Positions 35,735-48,045 are shown, counted from the first letter of the stretch. The stretch: 64,000 nt of DNA from Pyrrhoderma lamaoense (GCA_002794735.1 NBAZ01000032.1:62001-126000), one strand, 5' to 3'. Made by a program: numbers and translations. Notes: a model not told the origin generated them from the letters alone.

Positions 35735-36129
35735 TTTCTTCTGACAAAACTTAATAGAGGGGAAGTATAGCTTCTTTGTGAGTCTATGCGGACGTTTTCA
35801 AATTTAAGGACCAGTTGAGTTGCTGTGAGAGAGGCGTTAAGGGGCAGCTTATGATGACAAGTGGTCGCGAGACGCGGTCACGTTTTCATACGCTTCAGTT
35901 CTTCCGATGTTTTCTGCTTATGAATTGATTTCAAACTTCTCGAGTTCTTGAATTGACCGTCCAAGTTTTCTGAGTTTTAGATTTTTCAATGCTGTAAATA
36001 ATGTCTGCTGCGCGATGAATTGAACACTGGGTTCAGCGTATAATAATGTGCTCGATACTGTATTAGGGACATGTCATTGTGACTGTTTGAACTGCCGTCA
36101 ACACACGCGACTTAGTCATAAATCAATAC
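35735..36129. promoter_or_regulatory. Bidirectional promoter between APC2 and NTA1
   Basis: 395 bp between divergent starts, AT-rich, without a specific motif assigned. The mirror axis of the FunK1 array falls near here: paired start codons average to 35780, 35951 and 35096. Confidence 0.5.
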
Positions 36130-37463
36130 ATGTTATCAATCTCTTACAACCATTTCTTTCGACTTCCTGTCCCACAAATATTGCAGTTCCTCAAATTGAC
36201 GAAAAGTAGTTACCTCACTAGAAGTTGTCTATCAGCTCACAGATTACTGACCCAGCATGTTACGGAGATGGCCAACCCCAAATTAAAAGTTGCTATTGTT
36301 CAATTTGCACCACTTGTTCGTTAGTTTTGTTCTAATTAACACCAGAAACTGATAAATTTAAAGATTCGAATGTGGAGGAGAATATTGACAAGGCTTCTAA
36401 ATATTGCTCCTCGTATGTCTTGATGCAAAGAAAACTCTTGCTTTTAGTGATATCGGTCCTTTGAGTTTAGTTTAAGACCAGGATCAGTTGATCTCGTGTG
36501 CCTTCCAGAGATGATTTTTACTGGTATCAGAACACTCTGTTCTCATCATCATCTCAATGATCTCATATCTGTTCCAGGCTATGATTTCCCAGGGGCTGAG
36601 GCTATCACCCCTTACCTTGAAGAACCTAGAACTGGTCCAACATCGCAATTCTGCGAATCATTGGCTAGAAGACTCAAATGCTATGTTGTGGCCGGTTATC
36701 CAGAAGCTCTTAGTGATGAAGAAAAGGGAGCTTGTCGAGATGGATCATCCATAGTGGGCGCAAATAGTGCCATATTATTCGACCGAGATGGTAATTTTTT
36801 GGGAAACTATCGAAAGGTAAACATGTACGAAACGGATAAGACGTGGGCAAAGCCTGGTAAGCTCACTCCTATGCTTGTGCTTACACCCTATGTTTCTGAA
36901 TTATAGTGCTGTGGAATTTCAGGGACAGATTTCCAAACGTTTTCATTTGATACTTTACCTAAAGGTCTACAGAACGTTACGATTGGCATATGCATGGACC
37001 TTAACCCGCGTTCTTCAGATATATGGTCCCTTCAAGATGTACCTTATGAAATTGCGGATTACTGTCTAAATGTTGTAGGAAAACCCCGGACTAACATACT
37101 GGTACTCCTCAACGCTTGGCTGGACTCAAAAGAAGAACCAGATTCGCGATGGGATCTAAGTACATTGAACTACTGGATAAGGAGGCTTCGACCACTCTGG
37201 GATAGGGAATATAAAGCCGATCATTCTGAGAACAAAGAAGAAGAAGAAGTTAATGACACACTCGTTGTCATATGCAACCGGTGCGGACAAGACAACGGTG
37301 AGCTGCCTCCTTACAGATCACTCGTAACAGCTATTAATATGCAATCTCAGACACATTATTTGCGGGCACTTCGGCCATATTAAGGTTGCGATATGGCAGT
37401 AAGCCAGATGTTCTTGGTGTTTTTGGACGAGATGAAGAAGGAGTCAAAATATTCGCGGTGTAA
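36130..37463 (+). CDS. NTA1: Protein N-terminal asparagine/glutamine amidase Nta1 (nitrilase superfamily)
   Basis: From the first ATG (36130) the protein has about 46 residues rich in Ser, Leu and Arg before MANPKLKVAIVQFAPLV (second ATG at 36268), consistent with an optional mitochondrial presequence. The nitrilase triad is visible: Glu in LVCLPEMIFTG, Lys in GNYRKVNMYETD and Cys in VTIGICMDLNPR. GPTSQFCESLARRLKCYVVA and NILVLLNAWLDSKEEPDSRW are typical of the Nta1 branch, as is the end LGVFGRDEEGVKIFAV (stop at 37463). Nta1 deamidates N-terminal Asn and Gln to Asp and Glu, creating secondary degrons for the Arg/N-degron pathway; yeast Nta1 has mitochondrial and cytosolic forms. Introns around 36317-36365, 36405-36475, 36855-36923 and 37298-37350 are inferred. 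Confidence 0.88.
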
Positions 37464-37842
37464 TGATATGATATTTGAGTGATTTACTAATGGCGCTCAT
37501 AGATAAGTTAGATTAAAGTGCGGATAAACTCAATATCTATCTAATGCTTTGTTGGCCAGGAGACTATTAATCATCCTATGGTCACGTAGGAGGATTGCCA
37601 TCATGATCTACACTTGAGTGTTTTGCTATTAATACACTATTATGTAGCCTTGAGTATTATGTCATCAATGTCTATCTACCTGAATTATAATTAAATTTGG
37701 GTCCGTTGGTAATCGTGAGAATAACAACAACACCTACTTCTACTTGTACCCTTACCGTAGTCCTCACTGTGCTTAAGCGTCATCATCCCCTCTTGCTCTC
37801 ACTGTCGCAAACTCGACAAAATTCAAAACTATCCTGTCTCAG
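37464..37842. promoter_or_regulatory. Intergenic region upstream of the MAPKK gene
   Basis: About 380 bp. CT-rich from 37720 to 37840, as usual for a fungal 5' leader. No discrete motif assigned. Confidence 0.4.
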
Positions 37843-39550
37843 ATGGCAACCCCAATCGTGCGTAAAAAAAGAAACTTTAAAGCACTACAACTCGATGTAA
37901 CCAAATCCACTCAACCACAACCCGCAACTACTGCACCGTCGATGCAAGTACAGGCTACGGAACCTGTGGCGACCCGTCCTCCTCCCCAAGCCAACGGCCG
38001 AAAGAGGCCTCCACCTATGAAACTTGTGCCGAAGACGCAGCCAAATATCATACCCTCAGAGGACAACCTTTTGACCGTCAACGCCGATAAGTCCAACTCC
38101 GCACCGTCTACTGGCCTAAACTCAGCTTCACGTCCTGGTCTTCATAATGATTTGACTCAGAAACTAGCAAATCTGGATATGAACGCAGAAACAAAATATG
38201 ATCTCCGAAATGAAGACTTAGAGGAGCTACAAGAGCTAGGCCAAGGTAACGGCGGAAGCGTCAAAAAAGTGAGGCATACGCCGACAGGGAAAACTATGGC
38301 TAAGAAGGTTTGTGTTTACTATCTCTCTCTTCGCCCGTATCGACTCGTGCTTTACTGTACCATCTCTCTCCGTGCTAATCCTAAGAGTTGATTGTTTCAT
38401 AGCATAGAAATGTGCTCTTCATCACTGTGTACAACTTTACTCATCTCTCCCATAGATTGTTCTGATTGACGCCAAACCTTCTGTACGAAAACAAATATTA
38501 CGCGAACTTCAAATCATGCATGATTGTCATAGCAGCTATATTATCTCCTTCTATGGTGCATTCCTATCAGACCCTAATATATGCATATGTATGGAGCATA
38601 TGGATAAAGGTTCACTGGATGGTATCTACAAGCGAATTGGTCCCATTGATATTGAGGTGGTCGGTAGAGTTGCTCTAGCGGTTCTTGAAGGCCTTACATA
38701 TCTGTATGATGTTCACAGGATTATTCACCGTGGTATGCTTTCACCTCATGTCATGAAATCGCCTTTCTTTGTTTACGTCTTTACTATCAGACATCAAGCC
38801 TTCAAATATCCTGTGTAATTCTTCCGGACAAATCAAAATCTGTGACTTTGGAGTCTCGGGCGAACTAATTAATTCTATCGCCGATACATTTGTAGGAACG
38901 TCAACTTACATGAGCGTGAGCCTCAATCAGCATTTCGTGATTGTCATTTTTCTAGAATAACACGGTGTCATGCCTTTTTTCTCACAGCCAGAGCGTATTC
39001 AAGGTGCACAATACACGGTTAAATCAGATGTATGGTCACTTGGCATTTCATTGATCGAACTGGCGCTAGGGAGATTCCCTTTTTCAGAAGATGACGCTTC
39101 TGATTCTGACCTATCTGATCTTGAAGATCTTGAGGGTACACTTTCGCCTCAGCGCCCAGGATCCCTTTATGGGCTGCCGCTACCAAAAAAGAAGGAAAAG
39201 AAGGAGAAAATGAGTAAACGCGATAAGAGGAAAAGCAAGGGAGTCAGTCTCCAAGGTGGAGGGATGACAATGAGCATATTGGAGCTATTACAGCATATTG
39301 TGAATGAACCCGCTCCACGGCTAGTACCTGAGGGACGATTCCCGAAAGAAGCAGAGACGTTTGTAGATAGCTGTCTGCTCAAGGACCCAGATGAGCGACA
39401 AACTCCAAAAGACCTCTTGGTGCGTTTCTTTCAAAGAAGTCGTGAAAAACGTGCTAAAAACATTTTCTCGGTTCTATGTAGAATCACCCCTGGATCATAC
39501 AATCCCGGGAATCGTCTATTGACTTAGAAGTTTGGGCAAACACCTTCTAG
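37843..39550 (+). CDS. STE7: MAP kinase kinase, Ste7/Fuz7 type
   Basis: The N-terminus [19 protein letters not shown] has a basic MAPK-docking-like motif followed by a Pro-rich linker. The kinase domain starts [18 protein letters not shown] (glycine loop), Lys in KTMAKK, then [72 protein letters not shown] and [20 protein letters not shown]. The activation segment S-I-A-D-T matches the Ste7/Byr1/Fuz7 branch rather than Pbs2 or Mkk1. A charged insert with an [17 protein letters not shown] stretch follows. The last exon (from about 39483) gives [20 protein letters not shown] and a stop at 39550, which fits the family better than reading through to 39527. In fungi this kinase relays pheromone and filamentation signals to a Fus3/Kss1-type MAPK. 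Confidence 0.9.
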
Positions 39551-40630
39551 TCATTTTCCCTCATTCATCTTCCTTTTTTGTATGCTTTTTTGTAACTTTA
39601 AATCTATTCCTGTATTCTCCGTTATACCAGATACTCTCAATCTTCCCCATAGCTGAGCATTTTCCCTCGGGGCCGGCTCCTGCTTGAAACTGCTATCGAC
39701 ATATACCGGGCTCTTCGATCCCCGATAATCGATCTTTTCTTTACCATTTACCTGCTTTTCCTCTCTCCTTTCCTTGTGATTAGTAGGCATAACTTCGTTT
39801 TCAGAGTGAGCAATATTAAATGAAAGAAAGTGTATGTATCATATACAATTGTATAGGCTCTTGGATTCATAGGATTATGCAATATTTTCCAAAATAACCA
39901 ACCTCTCTTATTTATTTGCATGACTAGCGGGTAGATAAACGTGAGAAAAATTTACCAGCGTTCTGAAATACGTCTTTTTTCAACTCACCAACTTGGTTTG
40001 CTTCGGAGAAGCTGGAAACGTATTAGAGCTTACGGTGCTTTTGCTTAGTTATGTTCACACAATCAACGCCTAACTAGGAATCAAACTGCACCTTTCAAGT
40101 TCTTATGCTAGGAACGTATTGTTTCGCTAGGTGTGCGGGCTCAAAATTGTTCTTGTTTAAAATTGTGATCTCTTCCATTTCTTTTGGCTTTTTTGCACAA
40201 TACAAGGTTGTCATGATGGAACTATATGGATATGACATCTACTAATCTGCTGATGCGAGAGTTTATAGTGTAAAAGTTGAATATGAGAATGAAATTAAAG
40301 TGCGTCTACTTTATACTTCCTGACTTCTGCATTCTGCTTCTGACTAGACAATAAGCTGAAATTAAGAATATAATATATATATATAAGCTGACAGTGTGCG
40401 TACCTCGTTGCGTGTGTTCATGGGGCGCTTTGAAGTCTCTACGGCTCAGCACAAAAAACTAGATAAAAAACTTATTTTAGATAGAAATGTAGACTGCGAC
40501 GTCCAGTCCAACCTTCCTTAGTAAAGGAACTAACTAAAATAATACCTGATATCCTATTAAATATATATTGCAAATACTTAACATAGGTTCGTGTTGGTAG
40601 CAATGCTGAGATGTCTGTCTATCTTTCTAT
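39551..40630. other. Convergent spacer between the MAPKK gene and the lipase
   Basis: AT-rich with a short (AT)n run near 40370-40385. No gene recognised; one ORF at 39551-39790 has no domain and overlaps the expected 3' UTR. Confidence 0.5.
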
Positions 40631-42573
40631 CTATAATCCGTCGTCGTACAGCTTTCGGCAGAGCGAGACATACAAACGTTCAAGATCGAATTTGAGCCGA
40701 GGGTCTTCACCCGATTCTTTCTTCTTCACGGAATCTACACGTCGCCTTTCCTCTTCTTCCTATTGAAAGATTTGAGTGACAAGGACTGTGAAGGCGGCAA
40801 AGGGATGATGGACTTACAGATTCTGAGCCACGAGTTGTTAAAACAGAAGCAGACGTCACCTGATTCGTAGCCCAGTCTATCAGAGCAGAGACTTTTCCGT
40901 TGATGATCTTAGCATTATATCATCGATCTCGAATTTTTTGGCGTTGGCAGTAGCTTGAGGATCTTGTGAACTATTGTTATTACTGACAACACTCTTATCA
41001 CCTTTTTCTTTCTCTCGCTCCTTGCGCTCTTCATTCCTCTTTATCCCGAGTAGTCTGATCCATTCTTTATAATTCAATGGATCCGAGAGGCTATTGAGTA
41101 TGCCAGCAGGCAAGTGAATGTTGACGTGCCAGTCGCGGTCTCCACCGCTCGTGACACCAAGACCTCGGGCACCACGAACATCCCAATGATCACATCCTTC
41201 AAGTATTCCAAGAAACTCTCCCCATCGCGCGCTTCGAACGCTTACAAGACCGTCGTGTCCCCATTCTTCACTCTCAGGGTTTGGATGCGACTCCTTGCTT
41301 GTTTTTCTGATTCGTCAAGTACAGTTTTTGGAAGCCAAAGGGGATGGAATACAGACATGGCATCTGTTCTGGCAGCTACAGAGTAGTAGCGCACACGGGA
41401 TCGTCTGGAGTTGTTGGATTGAATTCATTGTTAAGATAATGTGTACTTAAGTTAGCGTAGGCCGGAGAGTCGAAAACGGATAATAAATATGTCGTAAGAG
41501 AAGAGAATAGGGCGGTATTGTTGCCGTCCCAGAAGCCGCTTCAGTTGCTTCTTTGGCTTCGCGCTGGAATTTACCAATTCCGATGTTTTCCTAGATTGGA
41601 AGAAGGGGATACTCTTAATTATAGAATATATGGTACTGCATGTCTACGCACCATACACCAATCCATGAAGGGGCTTCCGCGATGTGGAGTACAAATCGAG
41701 GTTAGTGATACAGGTGTGTAATCCTTCGGTTTTACATGTGTGATAAGGTGTCTACAATCCAACCCACCCATAGAGTGTGCCATGAAATTGATTTCTCGGC
41801 CACGTGCCTCTTCTTTTAGGTATTGGTTCATCTTCTCTGAGCGCGAAGCGATTGAGCCAGTCCTATTATGAGATTAAGCAAACGTCAGATTGGAGGCAAC
41901 TTGAAGCACAGACCCTGGGACACCAGTGACCAAAACCTCTGCTCCGATTTTGTCCCGCAGCACCTTTAGCACACTACCCCAGTAATGCGATTGTAGTAAT
42001 GGAAAAGACGAGGGTCCGCGAACATCATACCCGTATAAACCTTATAATCGAATTGTTTACAATATGCCTATGAGTACATTGGTCGAGAGGCGTACCGTGA
42101 CATAGAACTATCGGATTACGAGGCTTCCGAACTGGATCAAAGAGTGCTGGATTCATCATTAATATCTGGATAGTTGACAATGGCGCTTTTGAAGTGTATG
42201 AAGAATTTTGAGCTGATGGAACAGTTTCATTCGCCTTAATGGAAGCAGAGCCTTCATTCATCGTTGTTTTTCTCGTATCATAGGTAACTCTACATCCAGT
42301 TTCGCCTGTTCAGAGTAAAACAACGTCAATGTTTTTCTGTCATAACAAACGGCACATAGATCTCACGTACTTGAACTATAATTCGTTGGCCCTGTGTGCC
42401 TGTAAGGGGTTTCTTGGGATATCCGAAGGTCCACGGTGCACTTGAGCATCCTCCTTACGATCCAACTCAGATTTTAGGACGAGCAGATACTGATTTGAAA
42501 TAGTCAAGGAGACGACATTAAAAAGTCTGCGAAGGAAAAGTGCAACCGGGATTGGAAACGACAAGTTGTACAT
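40631..42573 (-). pseudogene. TGL2-like triacylglycerol lipase (alpha/beta hydrolase), at least one frame break
   Basis: The N-terminal exon (from 42573) is MYNLSFPIPVALFLRRLF and ends GPSDIPRNPLQAHRAN. The hydrolase core: NPIVLCHG (oxyanion region), YGYDVRGPSSFPLLQSHYWG, VLVTGVPG, the nucleophile elbow INFMAHSMGGLDCRHLITHV and SLTSICTPHRGSPFMDW. Later come LSTHYLNNEFNPTTPDDP, SVAARTDAMSVFHPLWLPK and EEWGHDGLVSVRSARWGEFL, with Asp and His candidates in GHDGLV and EGCDHWD. The C-terminus FDLERLYVSLCRKLYDDGL ends at 40631. At 41397-41400 the frame breaks between TPDDP and VRYYSVAAR (one C missing from a CCCC run). A second apparent shift near 41270-41300 could instead be a 50-nt GT-AG intron. 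Yeast Tgl2 is a mitochondrial lipase. Pseudogene or one-base sequence error. Confidence 0.65.
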
Positions 42574-44326
42574 TCCAGTCGCCGGTGAAGTTAGGGATAC
42601 ATGGGAGGGGAGCAGAGACTAATGGTCAACAAATATGCTAACCCAGAGGGATGTTAATACACACAAGCAAGCAGAAGACGAAGGTGCCGCGGGTCAGGCG
42701 ATCAGAATTTTAATCGCAATGACGTGACCATCCACGTGTACATGTACGGTACCGTTGGGGTTACCCACAACTCCGAGTCACAGTGATACTTGTCTCGGTC
42801 ACCATTTGGGCTACTGATATACTGGAAAACAAGATGTTTAAGATGAAGAATCTTTCAGTATCTGGTTTTTCAGTGTATACTTGTATTCTAAGACTGATGT
42901 TGTTATCTGATAATCCATGTCATCAGCGTGTAAGTTAGCGGATCCATAGTTTGTTAGGATATTCTTGAATAGCCTGGCCGGCAAATGTGTAATTGACCGA
43001 GTACAATGCCTTGTCAGCCAGCTTTCTGTTGCCTCCCATGTCTAGCTTCGTCCCACATCCCTGAAGCAAAGGATTGATTCTACACATGTCGAGTACGAAA
43101 TCATATTCTATTATTATGTACTGCGATCAGAGATAGAATACAACAAGTCAGCCTTTCGGAGAAAATGCAACTGACAGTAGTTCACTATCAGCATGTTTCT
43201 CCGGAAAGATAGTTCGTACCAATGGATTTGGAATAGTATACTCTATAAATGACTTGGTTCTTGATGCTGCAGCTGTCTAAGTGTATTTTATGTACTTCAG
43301 CTCGCCTCTGCTACGTTGTTAGGAATACCACATGTATACTCTACTTCCTGGCTGTTCGTTTAATGGTATAGTGTGTGTGATATCAATAGGGAATCAGAAC
43401 CCCATTCCCAAGCGTGTGGTTATCTTTTTAATTTGAGTGTATAAATATGATATTTACTTACACTTTTCGTCAATATAATCTCATCCAAACTCCTGTTCAA
43501 AGCGAACAATGCATCAAATAGATATGAGACGAATCATATATAGCATCTATCTCTTTTGAGGAGTACAAAGATCATCTCCCCGGTGGATATAAGCGAGAAG
43601 TGATAACTATGGTATCGATCAGTAGATCAGTCGTGGACTACGGTAGCAGAGAATAAATCTTCAAACAAAAGAAAGCACGTTTCATAATGCTGCTACTGTC
43701 AAGTTCAGCTCTGTTGAAACCTCCCAATATGTTAGTAAGTCTCCGTGATCATTCGAATCCTATGCTTTACGAACAGACTTTTTCAATAGCAATCATACTT
43801 TTGGTATGTGACACCAAGGCGATGGTAGTAGATATCGGGAAAGAACATAGTCGTTTGATATGTAAGGTCAAGCAGTACCCATGTAAATTTGTATACTCAT
43901 TTTTGTATTGCAACTCATGAGGTTCGTTGAAAATGCCCTCTTGGTACCGTTTGTGAACAAAATGATTCCATGTCTACCGCCTCATTGTCTGTTACTAGTG
44001 TGCATTATTATCTGCGCTGAAGAGGATTGAATCGCTAATCTATAGAAACTGAATTAAGAATGATTTTCAAGGTGCCAAAAAACCTACAATTTCATTACTA
44101 TAGATAAAGTCGTAAAACGAGACATGAGTGTAAACAAATAAAATGAAGTTGTGGTATATTAAATCCAATGTGAGCACTTGCTATATATTGACATGTATTT
44201 GTACAATGCGGGGAAAGCCTGATAAGATAGCAAATTCAAAAGCAATGAGAAAAACAAAACACTAAGATGGCTAATATAAAGATACATAAACCATAAACCA
44301 TAAAACATAAAACATAAAACGTCCCT
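42574..44326. other. Gene-poor spacer between the lipase and FunK1 copy 4
   Basis: No open gene. A possible WD-repeat-like relic lies at 43010-43240 on the - strand (listed separately). The last 150 bp are the 3' flank of copy 4, with a CATAAAACATAAAACATAAA direct repeat near 44295-44320. Confidence 0.45.
43010..43240 (-). pseudogene. Possible relic of an unidentified, WD-repeat-like protein gene
   Basis: On the - strand, IPNPLVRTIFPEKHADSELL followed by SVAFSPKG looks like the start of a WD repeat. After a one-base shift comes DLLYSISDRS, and further on GCGTKLDMGGNRKLADKALY followed by SVNYTFAGQAIQEYPNKLW. The segments are protein-like but in different frames, without a start or full domain. 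I do not recognise the parent gene; chance coding is possible. Confidence 0.25.
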
Positions 44327-47300
44327 TCACTTTGTTTTTTTAGCAGCGGGTTTACTTCTTGAACGGGTTACACGAGCTGCAGGGGTCCTTTTGGGAGCGT
44401 TAGACTCCGTATCCCTGTTGTCCGTCATCTCAGCAGCCTTTTCCGCCTTTTTGGTCATTGACCTCGTTACCCTCCGATTTTCACTTTGTACTAGCTTCTT
44501 GTCTGCCATAGCTGCCGTAGCTGCTTTATTTTCCTTACTTCTAGCAGCGGGCTTCGGGAAAGCTCCAGTACGCGATTTCTTGCGTCTATTTCCAGAACGA
44601 GATTTCACTGGTACCACCTCAGCCTTACTAGGTTTCTTGTCTTTCATCGCGTCCTCTGTTGTATCCTTATCTATAACTTGACCTAGATTAGATACCTTAT
44701 TGATTGAGCTGTCTCGTTTGCCACCGGACTGGGACTCCGATACGATAACGATCGTTTCTTCACATGATCCACTAGCTTGTACCGTAGATCTTGCTCTGTC
44801 GGGATCAGCACCTTGATCTGGAGTACGCTCCTTATATTCTGAGTCATTTGGCAAGCACGGAGTTTGACGATCTGGTATATTCGCTTCTTCACCATTAACA
44901 GGCCCTTCACTCCTATTTGAAGAATGTTAAAGGCGTAAATACCATTGATATTTGAAAAGGACGTACCTTGTCTTCTTTTCAGGGTGCTCATCTGTTCTTG
45001 TCGCATGAGTACTTCGTTTGAGGGTTGTTATGGGCTTGCTTAAATCCGAGGATTTCATATCGATGGGTACAATGTGAGTGCCATCCTTCAATACAGGATC
45101 TAATGCCTCTAATATCTCATTGTGAAGTCCCTCGTCCGTCATCTTGACAGGATTGACCCCTTTACGCCCCTCCCTCGTATAATATTCTACCAACAAGTCT
45201 CTGATCCGCATTACCGCAAACCCTAACGTCGAAAGGGTCTCTGGGATGCTACCCATGACATCTCCAAAGTTGGATTCCACTGTGAAGAAACTAGGCCGAG
45301 CTTCATTATCCATAGTCCCACGAAATAATCTACTAAAGTGATAAGCTTGGTTGTTCACCCCTTCTTTATAGCCCGGGCTATCTATATCCGCCTTTGAGCT
45401 CTCGAAAGCAAGTAGAGACCACACTGCAATCCACCAGATAGATTCTAAATCATGAATGTAATTCGCCCAAACCCCCCTTTTATTGTACGCGGAGACAGCA
45501 TCTTTGTACGACTTGGCGCCCCGGGTCCGATAGGTGGTTGGTATGAAGCGGTGCGTCCGTGTAGCAACTTCAATGGCCGTAAAGTCTGGCGTTCCCTATA
45601 CAATTCATATAAGCCATAGTAGCTTCATCAATTTTAGACTTTCTTACAGTTCGAACATCACAGCTTGCTCCCATCCCAATTCTCTTTGCGAACTCTAAAT
45701 CTCCAATCAGACCTCGTCTCTCCCCAGTAACGGGATCAGTGAAAAGGTACAGATTTCCAGAACTGAGGTCACGATGGACCCAGCCTACTTTGTGAATGGA
45801 ACGAAGAGCTACATAGCTATTAGATAAGACAGCTTCAAACAGACAACAATAGACGTGCCTTTAACTGCACATTGGAGTACAAGACCTATATCTGCCAAAT
45901 TACGTAATTTGTGGTAAGGAATGGCAACTTCTTTATATACTATCCGATAATGCCATCGGTGAACGTATGTTGATCCTCGGTTCGTTTGCATTTTGAGAGT
46001 TACATCCCGATATTGACCGTCTGTTTCTTTCTTAAAACCTTCAGAGGTCTTCGTTATACTGGCTTTAATTCCGACTTCCTCCTTGGGTACTGGAATTGTG
46101 TACTTTGCTTCAGGACCCATACCACGGAGTATTGTTAATCTCGTATGCTCTTCTTGACTTCTGATCTGAACTTTCCCAGATGCAATGGGAGTCAGAGTCG
46201 TGAGCCTGACGAACTCTCGCTCTTCGTCATCCTTTATATCAAGAAGAATTTTCTGCCGTGTTGCGTCTTCGGTCTCATACTTCTCACCGGGCCAGAAATC
46301 CTTGACAATAACCGCCTCCTTCTCTTCTATATCTTCAGTCCTGAAAGCCTTGAAGATTCTCGTGCCTGCAGTGTAAATACCATCCGCTTTGATGTCTGAA
46401 ATTATGTTCGAAGAGGTTGTCCTGAAATGATTTCCAGCAATCTCTATTTTAAACTCCCGTTCACTTCCATCGTACTGTGCGGTCATTGTTGGATCCCACC
46501 CGAGATCAATCTTGTCAGCAAATATTAGCGAAAGAACTACCCTAATCATTGTTAAAGGCTCCTATAAAACGCTCTATCAGCAGATGAAGTAGTTTGAATA
46601 GTAGTGCATACAATATTGAAGTCAAAGGAATCACTAGCAATAAACATGCTGCGATTGAATGTCCACAGCCTCATACGGGTGTCCTCGACGGTTGCGCCAA
46701 GGGTGAATCTCCTACACGGGTCAATGGACATGCAATGTTGTAGGCTATGAAGTACCTGTTGGGCATTCTGCAGTGAAAGGAGTGTCAGTATTGAAGAAAG
46801 TTCCTTTGAAAGCATTAAAAACGCACATCATATGTTCCAGTCGTTGATTTCTTGAAATGAAGACTAAAGGCAGCATTATACCAATGTTTTCCTTCTAAGA
46901 ATTCTGGATACGTGTCCTCAGGATTTTCTAGGTAAAGCTGCGCATCTGGTTTTATATCACTATCTCTTTCTGACCAGGTAGCGCTATTTCCGTCAGCATG
47001 AAGATGTGCAGTCGGAAATAAGTATGGATTTGTTTCCCGGGCTGCCTCTGTGATTGTGTTAAATATATTAACAAATGGCTTATTATAGACGACTGTTTCG
47101 TGGGCTCCATCCTCTTTAGGACTCCGTGTGAACCCATTCCAGCAATAAGTACTTGTGATGGTATTCTTTTTAAGCATCTTCTTCTTGATACAGTACTTGA
47201 AAATTTGATCGATGTCAAACTCCGGTCGAATGGGAGGCAAAACATGATCGAAAAAATAGCCCATCGACCCTCTTTTTACTTCGCCCCCAAGATACTCAAT

Positions 47301-47681
47301 TATTGCTCGGCGTTGAGGTTTCGTATATAAACACCGAACCTCACCCCATTCACCAAATCTATCTCTTGGGGGTGTATCACTTTTCGGTAATTCTAGTTTC
47401 CGCTCTGGAGTTTTGAATCGGAGGCAGGAGTTAGAAGCAGCATCTCCAATCATAGGAGGTGGGGGCATATTCGTTCTATGACCGTCGACATCATTAGCTC
47501 TCCTTTTACCCTTTGGATCGCCTTGGTTTTCTGAGGTATATAGTGAAGTATCAGGGTTTACAAAACTGCCAATTTCGAATTTAAGTAATCTAATTTAAAG
47601 AAGGTTTTATCAAGTATACCTCTTCGAGTCTTCCGTAAAAGTTTTTTTGAGTTTCCCTGTCGTTTTGGAGCCAGATGGCAT
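44327..47681 (-). CDS. FunK1-type protein kinase, copy 4 (open)
   Basis: The start at 47681 (MPSGSKTTGKLKKTFTED) splices to SFVNPDTSLYTSENQGDPKG and then MPPPPMIG, KTPERKLELPKSDTPP, IIEYLGGEVKRGSMGYFFDH and VLPPIRPEFDIDQIF. The kinase core has VIVKDFWPGEKYETED, HRDLSSGNLYLF and GLIGDLEFAKRIG. The Pro of the usual HRDxSPGN loop is Ser here, unlike all other copies, while the catalytic His, Arg, Asp and Asn remain. WANYIHDLESIWWIAVWSLL follows. The tail has RSGNRRKKSRTGAFPKPAAR, NRRVTRSMTKK and ARVTRSRSK. No frame break was found. The paired gene across the mirror is copy 3. Three ACGCGT boxes and a MITE lie upstream. Function as for copy 2: putative Ser/Thr kinase, substrate unknown. Confidence 0.85.
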
Positions 47682-47737
47682 ATTATGAGGAACAAAGCTG
47701 GTGATAGAATAAAGTGAAGATATCAATGAGAGGCGAA

Positions 47738-47779
47738 ACGCGTCTAAGAACGTTACACTTATCACGACGCGTCACGCGT
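47738..47779 (-). promoter_or_regulatory. Three ACGCGT boxes upstream of FunK1 copy 4
   Basis: ACGCGT at 47738-47743, 47767-47772 and 47774-47779, 57-98 bp before the start codon. The block TAACGTTCTTAGACGCG on the gene strand resembles part of the copy 1/3/6 promoter block. It is the densest cluster of this hexamer I found in the window; MBF binding is inferred. Confidence 0.5.
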
Positions 47780-47792
47780 TACGTTCATTCTA

Positions 47793-48045
47793 CTAGGTGG
47801 GTACAAAAAGTGCTCGATACCCCAAATTAGAAGGAGATTCTCATCCCCTCCAACATATACTTCTCTGCGCAATCGCGACTTTTTTTGCCTCTCAGTTTAG
47901 TTCTTTCATTCAGGAGTGACATTTTGCCAGCTTTTATCTTGTATTTGGAATGTTAATTGGACGGAACCTATAAATTTCTGTTGCATAAGTTGCGTATATG
48001 CGTGATCGATGATCGAAGTGTCCGAACACTTTTTGTACCCACCTG
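47793..48045. mobile_element. MITE with Tc1/mariner-type terminal inverted repeats
   Basis: About 253 bp bounded by inverted repeats: AGGTGGGTACAAAAAGTG on the left (47795-47812) and its exact complement on the right (48027-48044). The outer bases are C(T)AGG and CCTG, and TA dinucleotides flank both ends (47791-47792 and 48046-48047), as expected of a TA target-site duplication. The CAGG-type end is usual for Tc1/mariner elements. There is no transposase ORF, so it is non-autonomous. It inserted 14 bp beyond the ACGCGT cluster of copy 4. Confidence 0.8.
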
